The notes below the pieces were generated by a model that saw nothing but the letters and a program-made list of their open reading frames with translations, searched no databases and had not been told where the DNA came from. This document shows, piece by piece, positions 21,178 through 32,797 of a stretch of 64,000 bases of DNA. The stretch is from Ustilago trichophora (lineage: Eukaryota > Basidiomycota > Ustilaginomycetes > Ustilaginales > Ustilaginaceae). Numbering within the stretch: the stretch's first letter is position 1; each line of letters begins with the position of its first letter. The stretch spans positions 310,001 through 374,000 of the forward strand of contig OOIN01000024.1 in NCBI GenBank assembly GCA_900323505.1, given 5' to 3'. Both the position numbers and the translations under genes were made by a program.

Positions 21178-22392
21178 ATGGCTGCATCTTCCTCTTCCTC
21201 CGCCTCGATGGCGCGCGCAAACTTCGAACTGAACAACGACATAATCCCACTCTCCTCCTCAACCCTCGACTCCATCTTTTCCTACGACTCGGAAGCGCAA
21301 CGCGCCATCCTACGCTCACAGCCGTGGAAGACGGACCCGCACTTCTTTGTCAAGGTCCGCATCTCCGCCGTCGCCCTCATCAAGATGGTCATGCACGCCC
21401 GTTCCGGTGGTATTTACGAGATTATGGGTCTGATGCAGGGCAAAATCGACGTTGCCAACCGCACGCTGTACGTCATGGATTCCTTCGCTTTGCCCGTCGA
21501 GGGAACGGAAACACGAGTAAACGCCCAGAACGAAGCCTACGAGTACATGGTTCAGTATCTCGACCACTCCAAGGAAGTGGGACGCCTGGAAAACGTTGTG
21601 GGCTGGTACCATTCTCACCCAGGCTACGGATGCTGGTTGTCAGGTATCGACGTGAATACGCAACGCACAAATCAGCAGTTCCAAGATCCATTCGTAGCGA
21701 TTGTCATCGATCCCAATCGCACAATCAGCAGTGGCAAAGTCGACATTGGAGCCTTTCGAACGTTCCCCGAAGGCTACACCCCTCCTTCCTCCTCCTCCAT
21801 TGGAGGCGAGGAGCAGAGTATCCCCTTAGCCAAGATTGAGGATTTCGGAGTCCACGCTAGTCAATACTACCCTCTCGAAGTGGAGCATTTCAAGTCTAGC
21901 CTTGACACCAAGTTGCTCGACCTGTTGTGGAACAAGTACTGGCAGAATACACTGTCTCAATCACCCCTTGTGACCAATAGGGCCTATACTACCGATCAGA
22001 TCGCCGATTTGGCCGAAAAGTTGGCCCAGACAAATGGAAACGTACTTAACAGGCATTCGAGCAGTTCCGTTCCCTTTACTCCCACTGGTGGTGGTGGTGG
22101 TGGTGGTGCTTCTTCCTCTTCGGCAGGTACAAAGGGCGATATGGACCTGTCTGCTGGTGAGAAGGGTCAAGAGACCAACACCACAACAACATCAGCAACA
22201 GCATCAGCTACAGCATCAGCAGAACAGCAAGACACCACAAGTCTGATAGATGACCTTTACAAGAGAAGCAAAACTTCCACCTTGGCACGTCCGTCTAATG
22301 ACGCCAAAAAATTGGCTAGCGAAGCAAATCATGGTTTGTTAGCTATTCAGCTAAAGAATGCGCTTTTTAATCATGCCACCACCACTTCTTGA
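21178..22392 (+). CDS. RRI1: CSN5/RRI1, COP9 signalosome deneddylase subunit
   Basis: This is a JAB1/MPN+ metalloprotease that removes NEDD8/Rub1 from cullins as part of the COP9 signalosome. The protein is 404 aa from the ATG at 21178 (CACGATGGCT); a longer in-frame start at 21091 lacks homology. The zinc-binding JAMM signature is complete: Glu81 ([10 protein letters not shown]), then H145-S-H147[11 protein letters not shown]158. The Csn5-specific sequence [13 protein letters not shown] follows. The C-terminal third carries a Gly7 run and Thr/Ala/Ser repeats, then a helical tail ending in [13 protein letters not shown]. Cullin deneddylation links it loosely to F-box proteins such as the FBH1 gene downstream, but the spacing gives no evidence of linkage. 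Confidence 0.94.
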   Translation: MAASSSSSASMARANFELNNDIIPLSSSTLDSIFSYDSEAQRAILRSQPWKTDPHFFVKVRISAVALIKMVMHARSGGIYEIMGLMQGKIDVANRTLYVMDSFALPVEGTETRVNAQNEAYEYMVQYLDHSKEVGRLENVVGWYHSHPGYGCWLSGIDVNTQRTNQQFQDPFVAIVIDPNRTISSGKVDIGAFRTFPEGYTPPSSSSIGGEEQSIPLAKIEDFGVHASQYYPLEVEHFKSSLDTKLLDLLWNKYWQNTLSQSPLVTNRAYTTDQIADLAEKLAQTNGNVLNRHSSSSVPFTPTGGGGGGGASSSSAGTKGDMDLSAGEKGQETNTTTTSATASATASAEQQDTTSLIDDLYKRSKTSTLARPSNDAKKLASEANHGLLAIQLKNALFNHATTTS

Positions 22393-22820
22393 AGTATCTG
22401 CTGTACTGGACTGTTTTATTTTCGCAATCAGAAATATGGTTTCCATCGGAACAACTTCTCAATTCACTTGTCGAAAGAGAAAAACATGATTCAACGCATC
22501 AAGAGAAACCCTTGAAAAAAAAAAATGAAAAAAAGCGGTGTAAAACAGCGTACTGAGCGAATCAAACAAAGTTTTCTCTTTCTAGAAAAACAACCAAGAT
22601 TTTTGCAAACCGGCATGAGAATACTGAATCGAGATCATGTATATATGTGTACTTATATGTATATATGTCTGTGATGATGATGGTGATGATGCAGAAATGG
22701 ATCCGAGAGAGAGAGAGAGAGAGATAGGAACTAAAAAAAAAAAAGGAAAAAGTCGAAGTGGGATGTGAAGAAAGGGGGGAACAAAGATGCATGCCAAAAA
22801 AAAAATGCAGAGGATCTTAC
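22393..22820. other. Tail-to-tail intergenic, CSN5 / cyclin B
   Basis: This 428-bp 3' flank of both genes holds A-runs at 22516-22533, a TATATGT-rich segment at 22638-22668, a GAT/GGT stretch and a (GA)n run at about 22707-22724. No gene is seen. Confidence 0.5.
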
Positions 22821-24964
22821 TTAGAACGTCTCGGTAGCTTCATACGCATTGGTGACATCGCGAAGAACTTGTCGGGTATCTTTTGCGTAGACGCCGCCCT
22901 TGACATCGTCAAGCAGCTGTACGTCATCCTCCTCGTACACCTCGGCTTCCAAGTCCTCTTCATCTTCCTCCTCGTCGTCATCGTGAGCATACGAGACGGT
23001 ATCATCTCCGTCAACGTCGGCGTTCTGACTTGGCTCGGCGTCAAAGTGCGCCTGACTTTGGTTATTAGCCGCCGGAGTATTGGCACGGGAAGAAGAGACG
23101 GGCGACTGTTCGGGTCGCTCAATGCTCTTCCTATCGTACAGATCGATGCGAAGGACATTGAGATCCTGCTGCTCGTCGATGTCGACAACACCCTCGGGGA
23201 ACGACTTGTGGGCCCAGTCAATGACATAAGTCGAGGCGCGCATAAATTTCTTGTGGGCGTATTTCTTGTGGAAAAACTGGTGCGTGATGGGTCGCAACAC
23301 GTAGTCGAGCATGATCTCGGCAGTTCCCAGCAGCTCCTGCTCCGAGTAGGTAGAGTAGTGCACCAGGGTCGGTGTCCATTCGCCACGTTCGAGCACCTCG
23401 CGGGCGAGCCAGACCGAAGCGGCAGCGACGAGCGAAGGTGGATGCTCCATGAGACGGTAGTCGAGCAACGAGATCTCCATAAAGTACTTTGCGACGGTAC
23501 GCGTCTGAATGTCGTAGTTGTCAGCCTTGCTGATGCGACGCAGGAAGTTCATCGGGTTGGCGTACGACATGCTAAAGTCGAGCACCTTGAGCACGTATCG
23601 CTCGGCACGGAGAATCTCGACGTCAGTGTAGCCACCATCGGCGAGGTGGTAAAAGTTCTGAATCGAGGGGCACATGACCTCTTCGTACTTGGATGCGATG
23701 AACATGGCAGTGACACCAACGAGCTGGAGCTTGGACAAGGAGATGGTACGTCGCGACAGGAAACGGTCAATGATGTTGACGGCGAGGTAGAGGGTCTCGG
23801 GGAGCAGGCGGAACTTGGCGTGGATGTCGACGAGCCAGTCGACGAGGATGGCGCGGACATCCCAATTGATCTCTTCTTGAAGCGACATGTAGTCGCCGTT
23901 GGGCATGTTGGTGATCTCGAGCTCCTTCATGTACTCAAAGATGTCGTTGACGTACTCGGCAACCATAAGCGGGTCCTCGGCATCCTCAGCATCGAGGTCT
24001 TCCCATCCTTCATCCTTGGCAGGCTTGGTAGCTTCGGTCTTGAGACGCTTGGCCTGTGGTGCCTCCATCTTGTCGTCGGTGTCGTGGACTTCGTTGAGCT
24101 GGGTCTTGGAAGACCGCGATGCGACGGCGACGGGAGCGGTAGCGACAGACTTGGTGGTAGCATCACGTCGAAGACCAGTCTGCGAGTTGCCCGAGGTAGT
24201 GCGAGCCATAGACCCCTTGCGAGCAGCAACAGCAGCCGGGGCGGTGGTGGTGGTGGTGGTGGTGGAGGCAGCGGATGTTGATCTCGACGTTGCTGCTGGG
24301 ATGCCTGATGTTGTGGAAGCAGTGGTGCCGGCAGCGCGTCTCGAAGCTCGGAAGGGTCGGTCAGCAGCATCGGCGGCAGTAGCGGTGGTGGCAGCGCTGG
24401 AAGCTGTCGTGGGTCGAGTACGGACGACGCGACGAGCAGCGCCGATGCCGGTGGTGGTGGTGGTGGTGGTGCTGGTGGAAGCGGTGGTGGCGACGGCGAC
24501 GGCGGATCGTGTCGAGGTGGATGCTGATGTGGTTGCGCGAGGCTTGATGGCGTCTTTGAGTGCAGCTTTGCCCTTGTCGTCGTTGCCGGCCATGGTGTTA
24601 CGCGTGCGGTTGGCATTGGTCAAGTCGCCAAGCGCGGCCCTCTTCCGAGTTCCGAGAACGCCAGAGGCGGCGGAAGCGGCCGAGGTCTTTGTGGCCGCAG
24701 TCACGGTGGAGGCAGGCTTGGAAGGACCAGCATCGGCGGCACCACCTTCAAGACCGTAGCGTGCGCTTCTTGACGAGACGCCGGTAACACCTGCGTTCTC
24801 CTTAGCCTGAGCTCCAGTGGCAGAGGCGGTGCTTCGTGTCCGCAATGGGATGCGACGAGATGCCTGTTCGTTGACGCGATGAAACGACGATCAGTATTCG
24901 TTGCAAAAGTGGCATCTTCGCATAAAACTTGGAGGTGGCAGACACTTACTAGGTTCTGAGACAT
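22821..24964 (-). CDS. CLB1: B-type mitotic cyclin
   Basis: This is the regulatory subunit of Cdk1, driving entry into mitosis. The CDS is complement(join(22821..24863,24950..24964)), about 685 aa. The first exon is only 15 nt (MSQNL), joined by an 86-bp GTAAGT...AACAG intron to ASRRIPLRTRS. This matches the usual cyclin B beginning and is needed because the downstream frame has no ATG. A destruction box RAALGDLTN (R80 by my count) is the APC/C degron. The long middle is Ala/Thr/Arg low complexity. The cyclin boxes run from YMSLQEEINWDVRAILVDWL through LYLAVNIIDRFL, IASKYEE and SLVAAASVWLA. Clb1 rather than Clb2 is a guess. Confidence 0.9.
24864..24949 (-). other. Intron after the 15-nt first exon of cyclin B
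   Basis: This 86-bp phase-0 intron has donor GTAAGT at 24949-24944 and acceptor AACAG ending at 24864. It attaches the only in-frame ATG (24964) to the long exon. Confidence 0.82.
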
Positions 24965-27618
24965 GGTGGTTATGCTTGTATTATAAGTTTAGATGAAAGG
25001 TTGTCGTTGACGTCGTTGTGTCGGGCTGAATATCGCGTCAATCACGAACGCGAACAGAGCCGGGCGTCGCGACGGATGGCGGCGAAGAGATGATGCAAGG
25101 GTTGCGAAACACGAGTCAGTTTGAGGACATGGAGGTATAGATGCTGGCAAGTGGACGCGCGATATGGAAGCAGAGTTGGAGAGATGCTGGACGAGGAAGC
25201 AAGCAGACGCGATCGAATCGTGACGAGCAGAAGCGATGCAGAGTGAAGAATTTGCAAGTGATGCAGGGAGCAAATGATGCCAAGAGACGAAGCCAGAAGC
25301 GATCGAGCGGGGTAAGGAAACAAGGAAAGATGTAGAGAGGAGTGGAGATGAGGATGAAGTGAGGATGAAGGAAAGAGTGGAGAGTGAGGACAAGAGTCAA
25401 AGAGGCTTGCTCGTCTGAGTGAAGCACAGAATCAAGGCAAGCCTCGGGCTGGAAGCAGGGAAGAAGAAAACAAAAAGAGGCAGTGGAGAGGCACAAGGTG
25501 GAAATTGAATACAACACGGCGCCAGGCACTACCATCCACGACGGGCAAATCAATTCAAAATGCCTACGTGACCAAGGCGACTGGCGTTCGTGGTGAATTG
25601 AAAATCCCACGAAATTGAGAGAGAGAGAGAGAGGTGACTAAGGCTCCAACTGCGATTTGAACGCGCCATTTGGGCTTGCTGGACCAGAGAGCGAGACACG
25701 AACCAAAATCGCGAGGCTGCGTGTCGCAATCCAAGGCCGCGAGCATCGAGCGCCAAATTCCTTAGCTACGCTGCTCATCGCGATCTGCAACCGGCGAAAA
25801 TCCAACAAAAATTCAGAAATTACGCTCGAATTTCTTTGAATTTCCAGCTATTTTTCTTGGGAAATAACGCCAAAATTCGAGGCAGCAGACAGTCAGAAGC
25901 TGAGATTCAACTTCCACTCAGCTTCTCGCTGGCCTTTTTCCGTAGTCTGTTAGGTCTAGTCAGAAGCTTACTTTCCAGCTTGTTTGCTCCTTTGAACATC
26001 ACTGGTCTCGCCATCCTTTCAACGGAAGAAGCTGCAGTATTGGAATGGGTGCATCGGTGAAAGGAGCCGTAGGCATTCCTGATGGTGGTATGGGCTACGT
26101 GCAGCTTGCGGAAGAATGAGACAGCACCAAGTGCAACGGAAGCTTGTCCAGCCGGTACAGTACTGTACACAGGAAAGGTGGACCGCGGAACGAACGGAGC
26201 AAGCGACGAGACGACACAAGACGAGACAATGCGGAAGCTGGTCATAGCACGCTACTCACCTTCAGAGGACAAGGTTGGAATAGGGGCTGTGAAAGAGGTC
26301 CTCAGTGTGGATGGTCGGAGGTAGCTGTTAGAGCTTGTTGTTTTGCTTGAATTCAAGTTGGCGTAAGAACGCTCTTGCTGGAAAGGGTCGCTTGTCGATT
26401 GCGATGTTGAGGGTAGTCGAGTGATAAGTTTGTGATCTATCGTTAGATGTGCTGAGTGGAATCGTCGAGTATATTATTGGCTGGACTCTGCGGTGTCTCC
26501 GAGATTTGGTCAACGGCGGCCAAGTCGTGTCGGGGGTCTAGAACAACGCACACGTAAGTTTCGCGCGTCGAGTGGTGAGCAGATAGAGATGTGTAGATGG
26601 GGGTGGAGAATAGTAGAGGGGGAGGCGGCCAGAGGTGGGAAAGGTGGTGAAGAGAGTGAGGATGGTGAATCTTGAGAATGTCTAGAAAGGGAGTAAGAAA
26701 GGCGGAGACGAGTCAAGTCAAGTCACTGTCTGAGAAAACGCTCTCGCTCTCAGCTGTATGAGGAAGCTGTTGTGAAGTTGAATAATTGTGGTTGTCTGTC
26801 GCCCGTATGCTTTGTTGGTCGATTCTACAAGTCTCTGGCTGTGTACAGTACAGGCCGGTAAATTAAAGTTGACAGTCTGGGTTACATGCAAACAGTTGGA
26901 TTCGATTTGGTAGTCGGCTTGCTTTCTTCGTCAAGCGCAATACAAGCTGCCTCTCTCTCGCTCTTTCTCCTCTCTTTCTCTAAATCGCGAAGAGCGCCTA
27001 GCGAGACGTGGGCGTGGGCATGGACGTGATTCGTGTCGTATTTGTGACTTTATCCAAAAGGTGAATCTCATTTGCCAAGCGCTTATTCGCACGCAACCCA
27101 TCCAAAATACAGCACACACGCTTCCAATTCTTTAGTCGACGAGGCGCAATTTGCCTTCCATGTCGGCATTACAAACACCACGACAGCATTACAATCAGGC
27201 GCGAGCGCGGATCAAGTAGGTGTGACCCTGCCTCTCTCTGTCTCTCTACGTCACCTCCAACATCTGGACGAGGGAGGATTCGGTCGAGCTGCTGGAGCTG
27301 CTTACATCTTGGCGATGATGGTCTGTCACACCTCAACCCAGTCTGTCGCTGTTGCCGACTGCATTGACACGTAGGTTAGCGTCTCCTTTGTGCAGCCCTC
27401 CGGCAAGCTTTGAATGCATTGAAAGGTGCTTTGACCGTGCAGAGCTATTCAAAGCTTGGCTCTTGTTCGAATGATCTTCCACTCCCCCCGTCTTTCGCCT
27501 GCAGTGTGTCAGTGATCACGCTGCTATATACTTTGATCCAGCGTTGGTGTTGTAGATGCAACTGACCTCGACACACACAACCTGTCCTCATCGTTCAACT
27601 GCTTGCTCTCATCAGCGT

Positions 27619-27636
27619 GGGGGGGGGGGGGGGGGG
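27619..27636. repeat. Poly-G tract
   Basis: About 17-18 consecutive G residues occur in a non-coding gap. The exact length may be unreliable in any assembly. Confidence 0.75.
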
Positions 27637-28390
27637 TGGAGAAGGTCGAGGGTGAGAAAAAGCTAAAATGGAAATGCAGCTCAACCATCTCGGTCCAAAA
27701 AAACAGGCTCTAAAATTCTCGCGATTGCCTTCCTCTCGGCAATTGCGGCCGGCCAAATAACAGATCTGGAAGAAAGATAGCACAAAAAAAAAACTCCACA
27801 TCCAGAGCACGCGCGACGCGGGTTAAACATCACGTGCCTCTAAAATGATTTTTTTTGGCTGAGAGCACCTTCGTTTGACATGATGGTCTTTACTCTGCTT
27901 TCTCAGGCGCAGACGACGATACAGGAATGGACGAGGAGGGTACCGGAGACCACTATGATGCTACAATTCACACACCATGATGTCTGCGTGACGCGGGTTT
28001 GACTGCATGCTTGCTCCGAGAGGAAGCAGAACAGTGGCCCGAGAGCGGTGGGCCAATGGTCGAATGAGGTCACGCCAAGGGAGGCGGATCAGATGCGCCT
28101 GGTCCCGTCAAACAGCTGTAGACAGGACGCAAAGAGCGCACAGAACCAAAATCGTTGAAAATGCAGAAAAGATGCAGCTGATGCAATTCAGGTGGGCGTA
28201 AGGAAGACCCACCGCAGCTCGGACTACAAACTGTATCAGACCCTTTCTGGTGGTCACTGGCTGGCTAAGTTAGCTGCTTGCTGGCTGGGCTCGCGTGATG
28301 GGATCGCGTTGAGTAGATTCGCGCTCTCAAATTTCACCACAGCGCGCCATCCAACACTTTGAAAAAAGTCTAGCTAAAGCCGCCCGGCAA

Positions 28391-28442
28391 GGTACAATAC
28401 AGTACAGTACGGTACAGTACAGTACGGTACAGTACAGTACAG
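28391..28442. repeat. GTACR pentanucleotide array
   Basis: About ten GTACA/GTACG units (GTACAATACAGTACAGTACG...) lie in tandem, the longest example of the GTAC(A/T)GTAC theme in this window. It is a microsatellite, not a CRISPR: the units are 5 bp with no spacers. Confidence 0.85.
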
Positions 28443-29056
28443 CGAGTGGCAACACTCACATGGAACGCTCAGCGCCGTCGGTACAGATACAGTCGTGAGA
28501 CAAGCCGACAATATGACTCTCACGCTGTCCTTCTCCGCGTTCCGAGCAAGTTAGAAAAAAATCGAAAAGGGTGCTCCAGCGCGTGCAAGTCACCGCTACT
28601 GTACTCCACTCTGGCCTCAGACTCAGCCATAGCCACAGCTACGGCTCAGTTTCCACTCCTCCTTCCACTAATGCTGCCATCCTTCTGGTTAACCATCTGC
28701 GAAAGCCAATCTCAGTTCGGATCGCTGCTCACCACCTCCCACCCACTGGCGTTAGGGCTACTCACTCACCCGGACTCTTCCTGCGCAACATACAGGATCA
28801 CTCCACACCAGCTCTTTCTCCGTATCCATGTGCTTCGCCTCGTCGGCCACACTGCTGCCATCGTAACGTAGATCGAACCCTGCAGACCAGCATCACTACG
28901 AACTCTGTTGCCATTCTTTGCTCGCATCTGGACGCTCATATGGACGAATGACCGCCACAAAGCTTGTCGCATTGCACCCTCGCACATGAGAGGGCCTCAG
29001 TGTCGTGACCTCGTGCTCATCACGTCGCTCAGCCCTTCGCCTCCCATCTTCTCACC

Positions 29057-32000
29057 ATGCAGCCACTCACACACATGGATCCGCTCCTGCATGCGCAGCG
29101 CCTCAACACCCTACCTTTCAAACCACCGAGCTCCAACAAACCTGCAAGTATGAGCATGACACCAGCACACATCCCGGTCAAACGACGCCAGCCGCCTTCC
29201 TCCTCTTCCTTCGCCCGACCAGAAGCATCGACATCCGCAGCCGCAGACGCCGCATCCGCGTCCAAGAGACCGCTCAAGAAGAAGGTTGCCTCGTCTAACG
29301 ATGACAGTGTCGCCTCCCGATTGCAGCCCAAGCTCTCGCAGACCTCTTGGCGCAGGTCCAAGTCGTACCAACATGTTGATCTCACTGGTCCCACCCGAAG
29401 GACCGTTCTCGAATGGCTCCCTCGCGAGGTTGTCTTTATGGTCCTTCACTTGTTGTCCTTTCGCGATCTCCAGAGTCTGCTCCGAGCCGATAAGAGGATG
29501 CGCCCTCTCGTGCACGCAAAGTCTTTTTGCCCCTGGCGCAAGCGTCTCGCCTCCTTCCTCCATTGCGAGCGACTTTACGACGAGACCATTGCTCTAGAGG
29601 AGGAATCTCTTTTTGACGGAACAGATTGCAATAGCGATCACCAAGACGATCAAGATGATGCGCGCCAAGCCGCTGCTCAGGCTGCTCGACGCAACGGACA
29701 GAATTGCGGAACCAGTAGCAATGAGGCATCGAGACCAACAAATCCGGATCAAGTCCAGACCGAACTAAACTTCCTACACGTCTACGCTGATATCATCAGC
29801 TGCCTCCAACTCAAAACCGCCCCCCTCGACCTGCTGGAACTCGTACCTTGCCTCACGCGCCTCTGGCATGAATATAACTCCTTTCAGCTGATACGGAAAT
29901 GGTGTCGAGATTTCGTAGTCGGTCGCGTTACTGCTGATCACATTTTGGGTGCCGTAGACCACATCGTCGCAGTTGAAGTCCTTTGCAGCGTTCGCCTGTA
30001 CCTTGCCGTCGTCCGTATCTCGCGTGCTTTCTCACAAGACCTACCGCCCATCCAGTCCGTCCGCATCCTGGACTACGACTGCCGTTCCGCGATCAACACC
30101 TTCTTCGAGCCTGATCGCATCTTGTTGGCACCAGGCGCCGATCTGACTTTTCAGCTGACCCACGAACAAGATCGATTTGTCCGCAGAGATGTTCGACCCG
30201 GAGAGCTGATCAAAGTGCAAGCGTTCGCCGGTACCGGCAAGACCAGATCGCTTCTGGCGTATGCTGAGCGTCGCCCGCACAAACGCTTCCTCTACATTGC
30301 CTTCAACAAGGCCGCCGCAGAAGAAGCCCGCCGTCGCTTTCCGGACCACGTTCAATGTCGCACCATGCACTCGGTCGCCCTCTGCCAGGTGGTGCGCACC
30401 ACTGGCCAGGATATTGGCGACTTGCGAGCACGCGATGTGGTTCGTCTGCTCGGTGAAAGTCTTCCCGAGGGACAACTTGTACGCGCACAAGCCATGTCAA
30501 CACAGACTGGAAGAGATCACCGCCTGACGCCGAACGCGGTCGCCACCTACGTCCTCGCCACTCTTCAGCGCTTCTTCTACTCGGACGACGCCACCATCAT
30601 CCCTGACCGCCACGTTCCCACCAAGGTGGCAACCGATACCGACCTCAAGATCCGAGCTGTGGCCAGATGTGCTCAGGAGCTGCGGGACTTTATTCGACAG
30701 GGCGCACCGGATCGCAATGGCAAGTCAGTCAAGTGTCCTCACGATGCCTATGTCAAGCTGCTTCAGCTACAAGCGCCCCATCACTCTGAGAACTTCTTCA
30801 AAGCGTTCGACGTGCTCCTCCTGGACGAGGCGCAGGATTTGTCGGCCGCACAGGTATCCATCTTGCTGCGCGCCAAGAAGCACTGCGGCATCCTCATCGT
30901 CGGCGACGTTTTTCAAAAGATCTACGGCTTCCGAGGAGGAACCGCAAAGGCATTCAATGAGCGTCTGTATCCGTCTGCGGCCCACTTTCAGCTCACCAAG
31001 AGTTTCCGTTTCGGCGATGCGGTTGCCAAGATCGCCACCGAGATGCTCGGTCTACGCAAGCCTGCTCCTTGGGAACGCGCCACAGCCAAACCCGTGCTCA
31101 GCGGCGCACTAGGCACGGCCGATCGCGTGTACGCCGAAGCAAACGTCTTTCGTCAACAGCTTGTGCCATCTTCGACGGAGCCAACGCAAGCCCCTCGGCA
31201 GCAGCACGGTCAAGTGGGCGAAGCTGTGCAGGGAACACAAGAAGAAGCTCCCGCAAATGGAGCAGAGACGCTTGCCGATGTACTCCAAGATCCGACAGGC
31301 GAAGGCCAACAGGCTGTTGCTCTGCAGGTGGGCTCTGTCGGTCGGATGGGCCGAAGCGACGAGCTTATTCGCCACACTCGGATCTTTCGATCCAATCGAA
31401 AGCTCTGTCTCACAGCGCTGGCACTTTCTGCGTCACTGCCACAACCACACAAGATCTTTCTAAAGACAAGCCAATCGCTGCAACCTGACGCCATTGTGAC
31501 ACTACTACGCGACGCCCACATCCTCTATCACAACGACTCACGATCCATGTCACGTAACTCGCTGCTTCGAGATTTTGCCAGCTGGAAAGACCTCGTTCAG
31601 CGTGTTGAAGCAGAAGGGTCTGGCGAGAGCAAGCTTAGTCTGGCTGTAGCTCTCGGTGGCCTCTTGGCGAGCTCAGACTTTCTCGACCAAGTTGCGCAGC
31701 TGGAGACGCGGTTTGCAGATACCGAAGAAGCCGCCACTGTGGTCCTGACAACAGTACATCAGGCCAAAGGTCTTGAATGGGATTGCGTCTTTGTGGAAGA
31801 CGATTTCCGCCCGATTTTCGGCAATGACAAGACGCAGCGGGTCGAAGTGGCGAGCTACTGGCACCAGGACGAGCTGAATCATCTCTACGTAGCGCTAACG
31901 AGAGCCAAGCGACAGTTGGTGGTATCAAAAGTGATCCTCCAGTGGATCGCTGCCATCCGCGGTCTGTATCGGTATCGACTCCTGACGAGCAACAGCACTA

Positions 32001-32500
32001 CGAGCATGGGCAAGACGGGCCTGTGTCCTCAGTGCAACGCATCAAAACATCCTTTGGTGATAAAAGAACACCGCTTGGCCTGTTTCGACTTTCTTAACCC
32101 GCGATGCAATGACCTTCACCCCGAAGCTCAAACTTCTCCTTCCACCACAAGTCACGACCCGGCGCCGTTGAGCAGCGTTATCGGATGCACCGGCTGTCTC
32201 TCAGACCCCAGCTCACCAGTTCACTTGGACGCATTGATGGACCCAGATCTGGCATTGTTCGTAGCAACGGCTCCCAAAATCACCCGTCAACGCCCCCACC
32301 CGCCGAAGCAGCCTGACAGCGAGGAGGAGAAGGAGTCAAAGCCCAAGACGGCAGCAGTAACCGCGGCAACAGGCCAAGCTACTTTCAAGATGGATCCGAG
32401 CAAACATGCGTTTTTGAGGGCGGACCATAGGAGCATGAGATGGGCCATCATGCATCATGAGTACAAGCGAGCTGTTTATGGTTGGTTCCAGGACGACTGA
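29057..32500 (+). CDS. FBH1: FBH1-type F-box DNA helicase (UvrD/Rep superfamily 1)
   Basis: This is a 3'-5' helicase and SCF ubiquitin-ligase receptor that disassembles Rad51 filaments and restrains recombination in fission yeast and vertebrates. The protein is 1147 aa. The F-box is at about 118-165 (LEWLPREVVFMVLHLLSFRDL). The SF1 motifs are in order: Walker A AFAGTGKT from about residue 389, Ia YIAFNKAAAEEARRRF, Q-type TMHSVA, and motif II LLDEAQD near 588. They continue with III GDVFQKIYGFRGG, V TTVHQAKGLEWD, and VI YVALTRAKRQL. A Cys-rich segment CPQC...C...C near the end (about 990-1015) may bind zinc. An extra low-complexity insert after motif IV (about 705-775) lengthens the protein. 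Baker's yeast lacks this gene. Confidence 0.9.
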   Translation: MQPLTHMDPLLHAQRLNTLPFKPPSSNKPASMSMTPAHIPVKRRQPPSSSSFARPEASTSAAADAASASKRPLKKKVASSNDDSVASRLQPKLSQTSWRRSKSYQHVDLTGPTRRTVLEWLPREVVFMVLHLLSFRDLQSLLRADKRMRPLVHAKSFCPWRKRLASFLHCERLYDETIALEEESLFDGTDCNSDHQDDQDDARQAAAQAARRNGQNCGTSSNEASRPTNPDQVQTELNFLHVYADIISCLQLKTAPLDLLELVPCLTRLWHEYNSFQLIRKWCRDFVVGRVTADHILGAVDHIVAVEVLCSVRLYLAVVRISRAFSQDLPPIQSVRILDYDCRSAINTFFEPDRILLAPGADLTFQLTHEQDRFVRRDVRPGELIKVQAFAGTGKTRSLLAYAERRPHKRFLYIAFNKAAAEEARRRFPDHVQCRTMHSVALCQVVRTTGQDIGDLRARDVVRLLGESLPEGQLVRAQAMSTQTGRDHRLTPNAVATYVLATLQRFFYSDDATIIPDRHVPTKVATDTDLKIRAVARCAQELRDFIRQGAPDRNGKSVKCPHDAYVKLLQLQAPHHSENFFKAFDVLLLDEAQDLSAAQVSILLRAKKHCGILIVGDVFQKIYGFRGGTAKAFNERLYPSAAHFQLTKSFRFGDAVAKIATEMLGLRKPAPWERATAKPVLSGALGTADRVYAEANVFRQQLVPSSTEPTQAPRQQHGQVGEAVQGTQEEAPANGAETLADVLQDPTGEGQQAVALQVGSVGRMGRSDELIRHTRIFRSNRKLCLTALALSASLPQPHKIFLKTSQSLQPDAIVTLLRDAHILYHNDSRSMSRNSLLRDFASWKDLVQRVEAEGSGESKLSLAVALGGLLASSDFLDQVAQLETRFADTEEAATVVLTTVHQAKGLEWDCVFVEDDFRPIFGNDKTQRVEVASYWHQDELNHLYVALTRAKRQLVVSKVILQWIAAIRGLYRYRLLTSNSTTSMGKTGLCPQCNASKHPLVIKEHRLACFDFLNPRCNDLHPEAQTSPSTTSHDPAPLSSVIGCTGCLSDPSSPVHLDALMDPDLALFVATAPKITRQRPHPPKQPDSEEEKESKPKTAAVTAATGQATFKMDPSKHAFLRADHRSMRWAIMHHEYKRAVYGWFQDD

Positions 32501-32797
32501 TGGTCGATGAGCGTACAGGAAAGTCAAGCAGGGGTACGAATCAAGGCGGAGGAAGTCAAGGAGCGACAAAGAAGGAGTGAGGAAGGAGGACTCAAGTTCC
32601 ACGTTTTTAAACAATCGTATCAATAGCAGCATCAAGCTCTCTTTTGGGCGTCTAACAGCCAGTTGACAAGCACAGTCAATCGCACGAAGGCCAACGTGGC
32701 CATTATACCAGATGAATACGAAAGAGGCGTATGACAGAGGGAGAAAAGAGAGAAAAAGAGCTACAAGGAAGGGCCTCTTTGATGGCCTGTCGCGTTC

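Larger units (their letters stand above)
24965..29056. other. Gene-poor 4.1-kb region between cyclin B and FBH1
   Basis: I see no supported gene in this long head-to-head gap. It contains GA-rich sequence (25605-25634), the 14-bp palindrome GTACAGTACTGTAC (26155-26168), GTACAGTAC (26843-26851), a G run of about 17 (27619-27636), an A run (27783-27792) and a GTACR pentanucleotide array (28391-28442). Two ends are likely promoters: the cyclin B leader (24965-25500, pyrimidine-rich on the minus strand) and the FBH1 leader (28500-29056). Confidence 0.5.

Noticed and set aside
22758..24281. 507-codon open frame on + strand
   Set aside because: It is antisense to the cyclin B gene, whose cyclin boxes are unmistakable; the frame is open because of codon bias.
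28391..28442. CRISPR-like array
   Set aside because: Units are 5 bp without spacers in a fungal nuclear context; it is a microsatellite.
28446..29000. Overlapping small frames upstream of FBH1
   Set aside because: They overlap each other in different frames, have no domain or codon continuity, and lie in the probable promoter.
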